A stretch of DNA of 64,000 nt from assembly GCF_003351105.1 (NCBI RefSeq), contig NZ_NKRG01000001.1, positions 186,001-250,000 of the forward strand, written 5' to 3'. This document shows positions 9,218-18,512 of this stretch, piece by piece. The first letter of the stretch is position 1; the number at the start of each line of letters is the position of its first letter. The position numbers and the translations under genes are program-made. Below the pieces are notes generated by a model. The model was given only the letters and a program-made list of their open reading frames with translations. It made no database searches and had not been told where the DNA came from. This DNA is from Thermosipho africanus Ob7 (GTDB lineage Bacteria > Thermotogota > Thermotogae > Thermotogales > Fervidobacteriaceae).

Positions 9218-11067
9218 GCGAAAAAATTCAGAGACCTGCAAGAGGACATAAAGGAGGGCCAGGTGGACCAATTAGAGCAGCTGTTGAAAAACCAAAAGAT
9301 TTTAAAAAGGCGTTGAAAAGATTAATGATCTATTTAAAACCTTACATGGTGCCAATAATTATCGTTTTAGCAATGGCGATTGCTGGTACTATATTTAGTA
9401 TTATCGCGCCCAAAGTTCTTGGAAAAGCTACTACAAAGTTATTCCAAGGATACATGGCAAAAAGGATATTTCCTAAAGCAAAGATTGATCTTAATGGAAT
9501 CCTGAAAATATTAATTAACGTTGGAATATTATATGGGCTTTTTGCATTATTCATGTATATCCAGCAGTATGTGATGGCCGGAGTATCGCAAAAAGTAGTT
9601 AAAAAGCTTAGAACAGATGTTATGGAAAAACTTTCAAAGCTTCCATTAAAATTTTATGATTCAAGAACACATGGGGAGATTTTAAGTAGAGTAACAAACG
9701 ATGTTGATTTAATTAGTAACACTTTAAATCAGAGTTTAACTCAACTTATAACTTCAATTGTTACTATCGTTGGTGTAATTGTTATGATGCTTACTATAAG
9801 TCCTTTACTTACACTTGTTACAGTGGTTACTTTACCCATTAGCGTTGGATTTATAGTCTTTATTGTAAAGAAATCTCAGAAATACTTTAAAAACCAACAA
9901 GTCTATCTTGGAAATGTAAATGGTCATGTTGAAGAAATGTTTAGCGGACTTGTTGTTGTTAAAGCATACAACAAAGAAGAGGAGAGTATTAAAAAATTTG
10001 AAGAGTACAACCAAAAATTGTATGATGTTGCATGGAAGGCACAATTTGTTTCTGGTATTACTATGCCAGTTATGAGATTTGTTGGAAATTTAGGATATGT
10101 AATTGTTTCGGTTGTCGGAGGAATAATGGTAACTAAAAAGGCAATACAACTTGGTGATGTTCAAGCATTTATCCAGTATGCACAACAATTTAATCAACCA
10201 ATTTCTCAGGTTGCAAATATAATGAATATGATTCAATCTACACTTGCAGCAGCAGAAAGGGTTTTTGAAATACTGGATGAAGAAGAGGAACTACCTGATC
10301 CAGAGGATGCAATTGAACTTGAAAAAGTTGATGGAAACGTAAAATTTGAGCATGTATATTTTAGCTATAGAGAAGATAAAAAACTTATTGAAGATCTAAA
10401 TATTGACGTTAAGAGTGGACAAACTGTTGCAATAGTTGGACCTACGGGTGCAGGAAAAACAACTCTTGTAAACTTGTTGATGAGATTTTATGAAATTCAA
10501 GGTGGAAGGATCACAGTTGATGGTATTGATATTAGAAAGATAAAAAGAGATAACCTTAGAAGAACATTTGGTATGGTGCTTCAGGATACGTGGTTGTTTA
10601 ATGGAACAATAAGGGAGAATATTGCGTATGGAAAGGAAGGGGCTACTGAAGAAGAAATAATAAATGCGGCAAAACTTGCACATGCTCACCACTTTATTAT
10701 GGCGCTACCTGGTGGATATGATGCAGTTATAAATGAAGATGCAAATAATATTTCTCAAGGTGAAAAACAATTGATAACTATTGCAAGAGCTTTTATCGCA
10801 GACCCAGAAATATTGATTTTAGATGAGGCAACAAGTAATGTTGATACTTTAACTGAAAAATTAATTCAAAAAGCTATGAAAAGATTAATGCACAGTAGGA
10901 CAAATTTTGTAATTGCGCACAGACTTTCAACAATTAGAGATGCAGATATTATATTGGTAATGAATGAAGGTCAGATAATAGAAAAAGGGACACATGATGA
11001 ATTGATGAAGAAAAATGGATTCTATGCAGAACTTTACAAGAGCCAATTTTTAGGAGCATACGTTTAA
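9214..11067 (+). CDS. Heterodimeric ABC exporter subunit with catalytic Walker B (TM288-like)
   Basis: A 617-residue partner of the preceding subunit. It has a basic, Gly/Pro-rich N-terminal extension (residues 1-30), six membrane helices, Walker A GPTGAGKTT, Walker B LILDEATSNVD with the catalytic Glu, and the switch His in IAHRLSTIRDAD. Its own signature is altered to ISQGEKQL. Walker A/B of this chain facing the canonical signature of the partner would form the active ATP site. The four-base overlap implies translational coupling. A terminator follows. Confidence 0.93.
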   Translation: MSEKIQRPARGHKGGPGGPIRAAVEKPKDFKKALKRLMIYLKPYMVPIIIVLAMAIAGTIFSIIAPKVLGKATTKLFQGYMAKRIFPKAKIDLNGILKILINVGILYGLFALFMYIQQYVMAGVSQKVVKKLRTDVMEKLSKLPLKFYDSRTHGEILSRVTNDVDLISNTLNQSLTQLITSIVTIVGVIVMMLTISPLLTLVTVVTLPISVGFIVFIVKKSQKYFKNQQVYLGNVNGHVEEMFSGLVVVKAYNKEEESIKKFEEYNQKLYDVAWKAQFVSGITMPVMRFVGNLGYVIVSVVGGIMVTKKAIQLGDVQAFIQYAQQFNQPISQVANIMNMIQSTLAAAERVFEILDEEEELPDPEDAIELEKVDGNVKFEHVYFSYREDKKLIEDLNIDVKSGQTVAIVGPTGAGKTTLVNLLMRFYEIQGGRITVDGIDIRKIKRDNLRRTFGMVLQDTWLFNGTIRENIAYGKEGATEEEIINAAKLAHAHHFIMALPGGYDAVINEDANNISQGEKQLITIARAFIADPEILILDEATSNVDTLTEKLIQKAMKRLMHSRTNFVIAHRLSTIRDADIILVMNEGQIIEKGTHDELMKKNGFYAELYKSQFLGAYV

Positions 11068-11090
11068 TATTTAATTTTCTTACATTTTTA

Positions 11091-11123
11091 AGTGCCCTGA
11101 AAGAAACTTTCAGGGCATTTTTT
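11091..11123 (+). terminator. Terminator after the ABC exporter operon
   Basis: TGCCCTGAAAG and CTTTCAGGGCA form an 11-bp stem with a 3-base loop, followed by a T run. Confidence 0.88.
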
Positions 11124-11148
11124 ATTTGCTAATTTGAAGTTGGTATGT

Positions 11149-11172
11149 TATAATTATTCTAGACCGTACGGT
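11149..11172 (+). promoter_or_regulatory. Promoter -10 and palindromic CsoR operator of the copper operon
   Basis: TATAAT at 11149-11154 is followed by the perfect palindrome ACCGTACGGT at 11163-11172, at the expected transcription start. CsoR repressors often bind GC-rich palindromes in this position. The -35 is weak (TTTGCT near 11125). The operator assignment is inferred from position and symmetry. Confidence 0.5.
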
Positions 11173-11189
11173 AGTGGGGAGGGTATAGT

Positions 11190-11462
11190 ATGAAACATAA
11201 AGATGCGTTAAGAACGTTAAAAAATGCAAGAGGGCAAATTGATGCGATAATAAAGATGATTGAAGAAAACAGATATTGCATTGATATTTCAAAGCAAATT
11301 CTTGCTGCAATTTCGCTATTAAAGAAAGCAAATGTTCAAGTGTTGAATTCACATCTTGAAACTTGTGTTAAAAGTGCAGCTTTTTCAGATGATCCACAGG
11401 AAGTTGAGCAAAAAATAAAGGAATTAGAGGATGTTATATCTTATCTAAATAAAATTGTGTAA
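11190..11462 (+). CDS. csoR: CsoR-type copper-sensing repressor
   Basis: A 90-residue all-helical regulator of the CsoR/RcnR family (DUF156). The Cu(I)-binding triad is present: Cys30 (RYCIDI), His55 (NSHLETC) and Cys59. The Cys-His-Cys pattern separates copper sensors from the Ni/Co sensor RcnR. It lies first in an operon with copA and copZ. In the family, Cu(I) binding releases the protein from DNA, so this gene probably represses its own operon through the palindrome upstream. Confidence 0.92.
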   Translation: MKHKDALRTLKNARGQIDAIIKMIEENRYCIDISKQILAAISLLKKANVQVLNSHLETCVKSAAFSDDPQEVEQKIKELEDVISYLNKIV

Positions 11463-11474
11463 GGTGGTGATAAA

Positions 11475-13661
11475 ATGCCTGAAAAAAAGATAACTTTTTC
11501 AGTTACTGGTATGACTTGTGCAAATTGTGCTCGAACAGTTGAGAAGGTACTTTCAAAAGATGAAAATATAAAATTTGCATCAGTTAACTTGGCAACAAAT
11601 ACAGCATTTGTTGTCGGAGATGAAAGTATTGATCTTGAAAAAGTGAAGAAGTTGGTTGAGAGTGTAGGATATGGAGTGTCAACTGAAAAGCCACAACAAA
11701 TTGAAGAAAAAAGATTTAGACAAATAAAAAGAAGTTTGATAATGGCTTTAGCTGTTACTATTCCTATATCAATTTTGATGATAATTAATATGTTCTTTGT
11801 AAAGGTTCCGTATTTTGTGTTACTTGAAGTAATTGGTGGTGCATTTGTAACATTTGTTGCAGGGAAAAACACTATAAAAGGTGCGTGGATTGCACTTACC
11901 CACAAGCATACTAATATGGATACACTAATATTTTTTGGAGCATTAACCTCGTGGCTTACTTCAGTTTTAGCGCTTTTTGGTTTTGAACTTGCTTCTTTTG
12001 GTGCTATTGGTACAATGATAATTTCTTTCCATCTTTTAGGAAGGTTTATAGAGTCTTATCTTAGAGATAGAGCAACAAAAGAAATAAAGAAATTACTTAG
12101 TCTTCAAGCTAGAGAAGCAAGGGTTGTTATAAATGGTGAAGAATTATTTTTACCAATTGAGGCAGTAAAAGAAAATATGCTAGTTATTGTAAAACCTGGT
12201 GAGAGAATACCAGTCGATGGCATAGTTATTGAAGGTGCATCAGGTGTTGATGAGTCAGTAGTTACTGGAGAATCAATGCCAGTTGAGAAAAAAGAAAACG
12301 ATGAAGTAGTCGGAGGGGCTCTCAATTTGACTGGGATTTTAAAGATTAAAGTTACTAAGACGGGTGAAGATACTTTTCTCTCTAAAATGATCCAGTTAAT
12401 TCAGGAAGCTCAAGGTGCTAAAGTTCCTATTCAAGCACTGGCAGATAGAATAACAAATTGGTTTGTTCCTACAATTATTACTCTTGCCGTTATAAGTGGT
12501 ATTTTCTGGTATTTTGGGTTTGATAAATTTTATCCACTACTTGAAAGCGCTAGAAAAATATTTCCTTGGATATTAAGTACAAATGATCCTCTTTCATTTG
12601 CTATATTTGCATTTGTTGCAACGGTTGTAATTGCCTGCCCTTGTGCCCTTGGTCTTGCAACACCTATGGCTTTAATAACAGGAACTTCACTTGCAGCAAA
12701 AAAAGGTCTTTTGATAAGAAATGCCGAGGCAATACAGACTATGAAAGATGTAAAAGTTGTATTAATGGATAAAACTGGAACTATTACTCAAGGTAATCCC
12801 GCTGTTGTTGATACAAATTTAGATGAAGAAGTTAAAAAAATAGTTGCATCAATTGAAAAAAATTCAAATCATCCACTTGCAAAAGCGATATCAAAGATTT
12901 CAGAAAAATATTTAGAAATCAAAGATATAAAAGAAATAAGTGGAAAAGGAGTTATTGCAAAGTATGATGGAAAAGAATATTTTGTTGGAAAGCCTGAAGA
13001 TTATTCAAGGTATGAAACTCTTTTAAAAGAAGGTTATACTGTTGTTGAAGTAAGACAGGATTCAGAGATTGTTGGTTATATTGCAATAGAGGATCCAATA
13101 AGGCAGGATTCAAAAATTGCAATTGAAAATTTAAAGAGCCTGAATGTAATTCCAGTTATGGTGACAGGTGATAATGAAAAGACTGCAAAAATAGTAGCAG
13201 AAAAGGTAGGTATTGAAAAAGTTCATTCTCAAGTAAAACCAGATGAAAAACTTGAGATAGTAAGAAAATACCAAGTAGAAGGTAATAAAGTTTTAATGGT
13301 TGGAGATGGAATGAACGATGCAGCGGCTTTAAAAGGTGCAGATGTAGGAATTGCTATAGGTAGTGGGACGGATCTTGCAATAGATAATGCAGATATTATT
13401 ATAACTAAAGAGGGTATTTCAAAGATAGTTGATGCAATTTATATTTCAAACTTGACTTTTAAAGTTATAAAGCAAAATCTTTTCTGGGCATTTTTCTACA
13501 ATATTATAGCTATTCCAATGGCAATGCTTGGACTTCTTCATCCAGCAATTGCAGAAGCTGCTATGGCCTTTAGCTCTATTACAGTAATATTGAATTCTTC
13601 AAAAATTAATGAAAGAAGATATGCAAAAGTATTTTCTAGTAAGAAGTCTTGTTGCATCTAG
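11475..13661 (+). CDS. copA: P1B-type Cu(+)-exporting ATPase
   Basis: A 728-residue copper efflux pump of the cytoplasmic membrane. One N-terminal heavy-metal domain holds GMTCANCA. Membrane helices surround the CPC metal site (IACPCALGLATP). The phosphorylation motif DKTGTIT, the nucleotide-binding HP in NSNHPLAKAI, and GDGMNDAAAL follow in order. MFSSI and N-rich residues in the last helices agree with Cu(I) specificity. It is preceded by csoR and followed by two small copper-associated genes. Confidence 0.95.
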   Translation: MPEKKITFSVTGMTCANCARTVEKVLSKDENIKFASVNLATNTAFVVGDESIDLEKVKKLVESVGYGVSTEKPQQIEEKRFRQIKRSLIMALAVTIPISILMIINMFFVKVPYFVLLEVIGGAFVTFVAGKNTIKGAWIALTHKHTNMDTLIFFGALTSWLTSVLALFGFELASFGAIGTMIISFHLLGRFIESYLRDRATKEIKKLLSLQAREARVVINGEELFLPIEAVKENMLVIVKPGERIPVDGIVIEGASGVDESVVTGESMPVEKKENDEVVGGALNLTGILKIKVTKTGEDTFLSKMIQLIQEAQGAKVPIQALADRITNWFVPTIITLAVISGIFWYFGFDKFYPLLESARKIFPWILSTNDPLSFAIFAFVATVVIACPCALGLATPMALITGTSLAAKKGLLIRNAEAIQTMKDVKVVLMDKTGTITQGNPAVVDTNLDEEVKKIVASIEKNSNHPLAKAISKISEKYLEIKDIKEISGKGVIAKYDGKEYFVGKPEDYSRYETLLKEGYTVVEVRQDSEIVGYIAIEDPIRQDSKIAIENLKSLNVIPVMVTGDNEKTAKIVAEKVGIEKVHSQVKPDEKLEIVRKYQVEGNKVLMVGDGMNDAAALKGADVGIAIGSGTDLAIDNADIIITKEGISKIVDAIYISNLTFKVIKQNLFWAFFYNIIAIPMAMLGLLHPAIAEAAMAFSSITVILNSSKINERRYAKVFSSKKSCCI

Positions 13662-13673
13662 GAGGTGATTAGA

Positions 13674-13916
13674 ATGTGTTACTTATGGAACCCATTTTGG
13701 AGATTTTATCCGGGAGGAGGTTTTATTATGATGTTCTTTGGACTGATTCTTTTAGCTGTAATACTATATTTTTTATTTAAAACTTTTAAACCATCTTTTA
13801 AAGGTGAGTTTGAGGATTCAGCTTTAAAAATATTAAATGAAAAACTTGCAAAAGGTGAAATAACAGAAGAAGAGTACAAAAGAAAGAAAGAATTAATAAT
13901 GAAAGGAAGATTTTAA
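13674..13916 (+). CDS. Small SHOCT-domain membrane protein
   Basis: An 80-residue protein with one membrane helix (residues 14-32). A C-terminal SHOCT-like motif (ILNEKLAKGEITEEEYKRKK, residues 53-72) is a short helical oligomerisation domain. A GTG lies earlier in frame but falls inside GGAGGTGATT, so the ATG at 13674 is chosen. It sits between copA and copZ; a role in copper homeostasis is only suggested by position. Confidence 0.75.
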   Translation: MCYLWNPFWRFYPGGGFIMMFFGLILLAVILYFLFKTFKPSFKGEFEDSALKILNEKLAKGEITEEEYKRKKELIMKGRF

Positions 13917-13931
13917 AAAGGAGGGATTTTT

Positions 13932-14138
13932 ATGGGTAAATTTATTTTGAAAGTACCAGATATGTCTTGTAAACATTGTGTTATGAGAATAACAAAAGCA
14001 TTAGAAGAGCTAGGTGAAAAAAACTTTGAAGTTAAATTAGAAAGTAAAACTGTTGAAATTGAAACCGAAAACCTAGAAAATGTAAAAGCAAAATTATCTG
14101 AAATTGATTATCCAGTTGAAAGCGTTGAAAGTTTATAG
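13932..14138 (+). CDS. copZ: CopZ-like copper chaperone
   Basis: A 68-residue single heavy-metal-associated domain. The metal motif is MSCKHC at residues 11-16, and the predicted ferredoxin-like beta-alpha-beta pattern fills the whole protein. Such chaperones carry Cu(I) to CopA. It is last in the csoR-copA operon, with AAGGAGGG upstream of the ATG and a terminator downstream. Confidence 0.88.
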   Translation: MGKFILKVPDMSCKHCVMRITKALEELGEKNFEVKLESKTVEIETENLENVKAKLSEIDYPVESVESL

Positions 14139-14171
14139 CTATGTAAATATAAATTATTAAAAAACAAAAAG

Positions 14172-14213
14172 AATGCTCCATTCTTGTCATAGTGCAAGAA
14201 TGGAGCATTTATT
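14172..14213 (+). terminator. Terminator of the copper operon
   Basis: AATGCTCCATTCTTG and CAAGAATGGAGCATT form a 15-bp perfect stem with an 8-base loop and a T-rich tail. It also lies just past the trailing end of CRISPR array 1 (read on the minus strand). Confidence 0.85.
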
Positions 14214-14319
14214 TTTAATAGAAATTTTTAATGAAACTTTTCAGTGAGAATCAATACAGGAATTTCAATAACTAGATTTCAAAAAAAGTGAGAATAGTTT
14301 GAAAAATTTGGACTATGCA

Positions 14320-16389
14320 GTTTTCATTCCTCATAGGTAGATTCTAAACGACAAACAACTAAACGTCCAAGACACAGCACTAATTAACCGTTTTCATTCC
14401 TCATAGGTAGATTCTAAACAGATCTAAAATTGTGTTTTTGCTTTGGCTTTCTAATGTTTTCATTCCTCATAGGTAGATTCTAAACAAAAAATAACCGTCT
14501 ATAACAGCGGTACTATAAAAGTATTAGAGTTTTCATTCCTCATAGGTAGATTCTAAACATATTAAAGCAATAGTGGAAGTAACATATTCAGATGTTTTCA
14601 TTCCTCATAGGTAGATTCTAAACAAATTAGAAAAAAATACGGTAACATAATTGAAGCAATGTTTTCATTCCTCATAGGTAGATTCTAAACGGCGAGATGT
14701 TTGTGTTTATTTTGTTGTTACCAAAAACAAAGAGTTTTCATTCCTCATAGGTAGATTCTAAACTTGTTGGAACCATATGATAGCAAAATAAGCGACTATT
14801 GGACGTTTGTTTTCATTCCTCATAGGTAGATTCTAAACACGTTATATGTAGGAGAAGCAAAGATAAAATGGATAAGTTTTCATTCCTCATAGGTAGATTC
14901 TAAACAGTATAGAAGTACAAAAAGGACTCGCGGTTGATGAAACAACTGTTTTCATTCCTCATAGGTAGATTCTAAACACTTAACGAATGCGAGGTGATAC
15001 AATGGCTTTGGGCACATTAGTGTTTTCATTCCTCATAGGTAGATTCTAAACAGAGTAGAGGCATCAGACTTTTTAACCGGGCGCGCGGATTATGGTTTTC
15101 ATTCCTCATAGGTAGATTCTAAACCTTATACTGCTTTACTTATTAGAAATGGCGCGGTAGCACTTGTTTTCATTCCTCATAGGTAGATTCTAAACTTATA
15201 CAGTAAAAAAGATGAATGAAAAGCAATTATATAGTTTTCATTCCTCATAGGTAGATTCTAAACGGCATTCAGGCCGCCAAGGCTCAGGCAGCGGACTAGA
15301 TTAGGTTTTCATTCCTCATAGGTAGATTCTAAACTCTTATATGGCGAACAGATAGCATCTGCGCAAGTAACAGCGTTTTCATTCCTCATAGGTAGATTCT
15401 AAACGTTGTTGAAAAACAAGAAATTCTTTCAATTGATCAAAAGGCAGGTTTTCATTCCTCATAGGTAGATTCTAAACAAGAATTCTTAACAAATGCAGAA
15501 GCAATATTAAACGAAATTAAGTTTTCATTCCTCATAGGTAGATTCTAAACAAAACATAACAGTCAATGGCACGCTAACTGCAACAAAAGTATAGTTTTCA
15601 TTCCTCATAGGTAGATTCTAAACTATCTTAGGGGGTGCTAGTATGACGTTGTGGCCTAATGATAGTTTTCATTCCTCATAGGTAGATTCTAAACTTATAC
15701 TAGCATCACATTCAAACGGGGTTAGCCCCGGAGTTTTCATTCCTCATAGGTAGATTCTAAACAACTTCTTATCACGATTACATTACGAAAGCTGGCAAAA
15801 TCAGTGTTTTCATTCCTCATAGGTAGATTCTAAACGGAATTATAAGTGCATTTCGAAGTAACAAACTCTTCGATATGTTTTCATTCCTCATAGGTAGATT
15901 CTAAACGGCATGGATTATGACTTTTCTGAAGCTTCGCAACGACCACTGTTTTCATTCATAGGTAGATTCTAAACCAAGAGTAACCGCGAGAGTGACACCG
16001 GCTGGAGCAGTAGTTTTTCATTCCTCATAGGTAGATTCTAAACTTACAGAACTTATTAACCCCACAAAAGATTTGGGTTTTCATTCCTCATAGGTAGATT
16101 CTAAACTGCAATATCAAAATGATAACAAAGGGGTTTACGATTTTATTCACAGTTTTCATTCCTCATAGGTAGATTCTAAACTATACCTTTTGTATACACA
16201 CAGTTTAAAGATGTAAGTGCACCGTTTTCATTCCTCATAGGTAGATTCTAAACGGGAACAACCATGGAACAATTTCTATGGTTTATTATCGGTTTTCATT
16301 CCTCATAGGTAGATTCTAAACTTTACCAGGGATGATGATTGTGATGATCAGAAAGAAAAGTTTTCATTCCTCATAGGTAGATTCTAAAC
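14320..16389 (-). CRISPR. CRISPR array 1: 30 repeats, 29 spacers
   Basis: A 30-bp repeat, written on the plus strand as GTTTTCATTCCTC...GTAGATTCTAAAC, recurs 30 times with spacers of about 36-46 bases. On the minus strand it reads GTTTAGAATCTACC...GAGGAATGAAAAC. The GAAAAC-type 3' end and the leader at the right end (16390-16700) set minus-strand transcription. Two repeats differ: 15948-15974 lacks three bases (27 bp), and 16014-16043 has T for G at its first plus-strand base. Many spacers translate as uninterrupted protein on the plus strand. The repeat equals that of array 2, next to the type III-B genes. Confidence 0.98.
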
Positions 16390-16700
16390 CTATAACTATC
16401 CTCATAAATAAATATAACAAAAAAAAGTAACAAAACCTTTGAGTGGAAGTAAACGGTAAGTTAAATCTAGAATTTATGAGCTCTTATTTAACTTTATTTT
16501 CGGAAACATCTCCTAAAAATTTGTCTAATTTCAGTCTATTAACATAAATGTTACATATGCTATATTATAGATTTAGTAAAAATGGACTTTTTTGAATTTG
16601 GTTAAAAATGTGTTAAAAAATTTTCTTTCTTAGAATAACATCAAAAATTTTTTATAGTTAATTTTAAATTTCCTTTTAGTTAATTTTTTTGTTTTTCGGA
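16390..16700 (-). promoter_or_regulatory. CRISPR leader of array 1
   Basis: About 300 AT-rich bases that, reverse-complemented, match the region left of array 2 almost base for base near the array and with scattered changes up to about 16690. A conserved TATAATATA-type box near 16555-16570 (minus strand) may be the array promoter. No ORF is present. Confidence 0.85.
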
Positions 16701-16701
16701 G

Positions 16702-17453
16702 ACCCTGGCCAAAGTAAAAAATAGGTTAAATTAGAATATAAAAAAAGGGCTACACTTGTTAAAATTGTTTTTGTACTAAACATCGCCAACAAGGAGGTGT
16801 AGCCCAATAATATTCACTTCAATATTGTTTAACAACAAAAATTACTCAATAAATTTTCTAACCTTGTCTTTGATAAATCTAAATGAGTGTATCTAAGAAA
16901 ATATCTTTTTAGACAATACACTATAGATTGAAAAAATTATTAAAAAAAGTATAAAGCTCAAGAGACTTTTTAGTACACTACTAGTCATTGAAGATAAAAA
17001 AATTAGAGGAAAGAAAAAGAGACTTCATCTATTATATGAAGCAAAGGTGTTATTAGATTTTGAGATAGGAAATAATAGATAGAACATGCAGAAATTATGT
17101 TAGAAGATATAGAAGGTTAGATATTGTTAGCAGATAGGGGGTACTGGCAATGGGAGTTTATTGAAAAAATGAAAGAAAAGATGAAGCTATATATAAGACC
17201 TAGGGGAAGAAAAGGGAAAGAATTTATGGAAAGAGAAATAAATAGGTTGATATATAGTAAAAGATGGGAAATAGAGTGCTACATAGAAAGGCAAAAATAG
17301 AGGATAAAGATGAGGGGAATGAATGAAAGAAAGATAAAGGCGCAGATTACATATATGTTACTAGGATAGAAGTTAACAATATTAATAGACACACTCTTTG
17401 CTCATCCTAAGATGATTAGATTGATTGAAAATAATTTTTACATTGACCAGGGT
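16702..17453 (+). mobile_element. Decayed insertion sequence next to the array 1 leader
   Basis: Terminal inverted repeats are visible: ACCCTGGCCAAAGTAAAAA at 16702, and on the minus strand ACCCTGGTCAATGTAAAAA ending at 17453. Between them, plus-strand frames hold pieces of a DDE-type transposase (LADRGYWQWEFIEKMKEK, then RPRGRKGKEFMEREINRLIY and KRWEIECYIER) broken by several stops. At ~750 bp it is shorter than typical elements with this kind of transposase, so it is internally deleted and dead. A second, shorter copy lies at 53752-54088. I cannot name the IS family with certainty; the DRGY and Y..RW.IE..IER pattern is IS4-like. Confidence 0.75.
16747..16806 (+). repeat. Imperfect inverted repeat inside the IS remnant
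   Basis: GGGCTACACTTGTT and AACAAGGAGGTGTAGCCC can pair over 14 positions with a 4-base bulge. It lies at the 5' end of the degraded transposase and contains an AAGGAGG ribosome-site-like sequence. It could hide the transposase start site in mRNA. Confidence 0.5.
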
Positions 17454-17516
17454 GATTGCCTTTAGTAAATGTGCGTTGATTGAGTAAGTTATGGGTTTAT
17501 TTGTGATGTTTATATT

Positions 17517-17552
17517 AAAAAATGGCTTTGGTGTTTACCAAAGCCATTTTAC
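17517..17552 (-). terminator. Terminator of the FTR1 gene
   Basis: AAAATGGCTTTGG and CCAAAGCCATTTT form a 13-bp stem around a 5-base loop. It lies 20 bases after the minus-strand stop at 17571. Confidence 0.8.
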
Positions 17553-17570
17553 TTTATTTATCGATTAGTA

Positions 17571-18347
17571 TTATTTTTTTATTTCTTTTTTTCTAAAAGC
17601 AAAAAACATAGAAGGTATAAGGTAAGTCCAGTATGCAATAAATTCAATTAGTGATGGGTTTCCATTGTATCCAAAGAGTGTTTTTAAAAATCCTCCAAAT
17701 GTACCTTTTTCATTAATAAATGAATTGATATCATAGATATGCTCTATGATTATTGGGAACCAGCCTGCTTCTTGAAGTTCGTGTATACCATAAGCAATTA
17801 ATCCTGCTGCAAATAAAATTAAAAGTACATTTGTAACTGTAAAGAAAATGGAAATATTTACTTTTAGTATTCCGATATAGAGGAGATACCCAAGTACTAA
17901 AGCTACTACTATACCTAATATTGCATAAATGATGGATGCATCACCAGGTATTGCAGATAGAAAGATAACAGTTTCAAAACCTTCTCTAAGGATGTTTACA
18001 GTAACAAGTAGTATTAAAGTTATTCCAAAATTTTTATTTAATGAACTATTAAGCTTGTTTTGGATTTCTTTGTTAAAATTTTTATTTTTATGAAGCCACA
18101 ATATTAACGTAGTTATAAGAAAAGCACCAATTAAAGAAAAAATACCTTCGAATGCTTCGGCAAAGTGTTCTTCAAGTGTAGCTAATATCATACCAAATAT
18201 GATACTTGAAACAATTCCTAGTGTAATCCCTAAATAGACATGTTTTTTGTAGTTTGGAAGTTTGTTTTTGTTTAAAAATGCAAAAATAATACTGACGATA
18301 AGTACTGCTTCGAGAGCTTCTCTAAAAGTGATTATAAAACTTGCCAT
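17571..18347 (-). CDS. FTR1 family high-affinity iron permease
   Basis: A 258-residue membrane protein with about seven helices. Two REXXE motifs, the iron ligands of the family, are visible: REALE near residue 10 and REGFE near residue 118. An upstream in-frame ATG would add 26 residues, but GGAGGTGCATTT directly before the ATG at 18347 marks the start, and the upstream codons overlap the Fur box. Partner proteins (EfeO/EfeB, P19) are not adjacent. Control by iron through Fur is well supported by the promoter. Confidence 0.9.
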   Translation of the reverse strand: MASFIITFREALEAVLIVSIIFAFLNKNKLPNYKKHVYLGITLGIVSSIIFGMILATLEEHFAEAFEGIFSLIGAFLITTLILWLHKNKNFNKEIQNKLNSSLNKNFGITLILLVTVNILREGFETVIFLSAIPGDASIIYAILGIVVALVLGYLLYIGILKVNISIFFTVTNVLLILFAAGLIAYGIHELQEAGWFPIIIEHIYDINSFINEKGTFGGFLKTLFGYNGNPSLIEFIAYWTYLIPSMFFAFRKKEIKK

Positions 18348-18370
18348 AAATGCACCTCCGTTTTTTTTAT

Positions 18371-18391
18371 TGAGAATGATTATCATTTTCA
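18371..18391 (-). promoter_or_regulatory. Fur box
   Basis: Arms TGAGAATGAT and ATCATTTTCA around a central T make a 21-bp palindrome with one mismatch, very close to the classical Fur consensus (AATGATAATCATT core). It lies immediately downstream of the -10 of the FTR1 promoter, where bound Fur-Fe would block transcription. Confidence 0.87.
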
Positions 18392-18396
18392 ATAAT

Positions 18397-18425
18397 AGTA
18401 TATTATTTTTTATTAGATTTGTCAA
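18397..18425 (-). promoter_or_regulatory. Promoter of the FTR1 gene
   Basis: Read on the minus strand: TTGACA at 18425-18420, a 17-base spacer, and TATACT at 18402-18397. The Fur box follows directly. Confidence 0.83.
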
Positions 18426-18512
18426 TGCTGATTAGTTTTATCTAAGTTAATAAAACATATAACTATTATAATATTTGTGGTAAAATATTATCTGTAAGAA
18501 AGGAGGAAAAAG

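Noticed and set aside
14320-16389. Type II CRISPR with a tracrRNA near array 1
   Set aside because: No Cas9-like gene or anti-repeat was seen; the repeat equals that of array 2, which lies next to cas6 and cmr1.
16747-16806. Inverted repeat as a terminator for array 1
   Set aside because: It lies on the leader side of the array, inside the IS remnant, and lacks a T run after the stem.
16800-17350. A functional transposase gene
   Set aside because: Several in-frame stops and missing middle part; no frame longer than about 60 residues.
18348-18425. Longer N-terminus for the FTR1 permease
   Set aside because: The extra codons cover the Fur box and the -10/-35 promoter; the ATG at 18347 has a good ribosome site.
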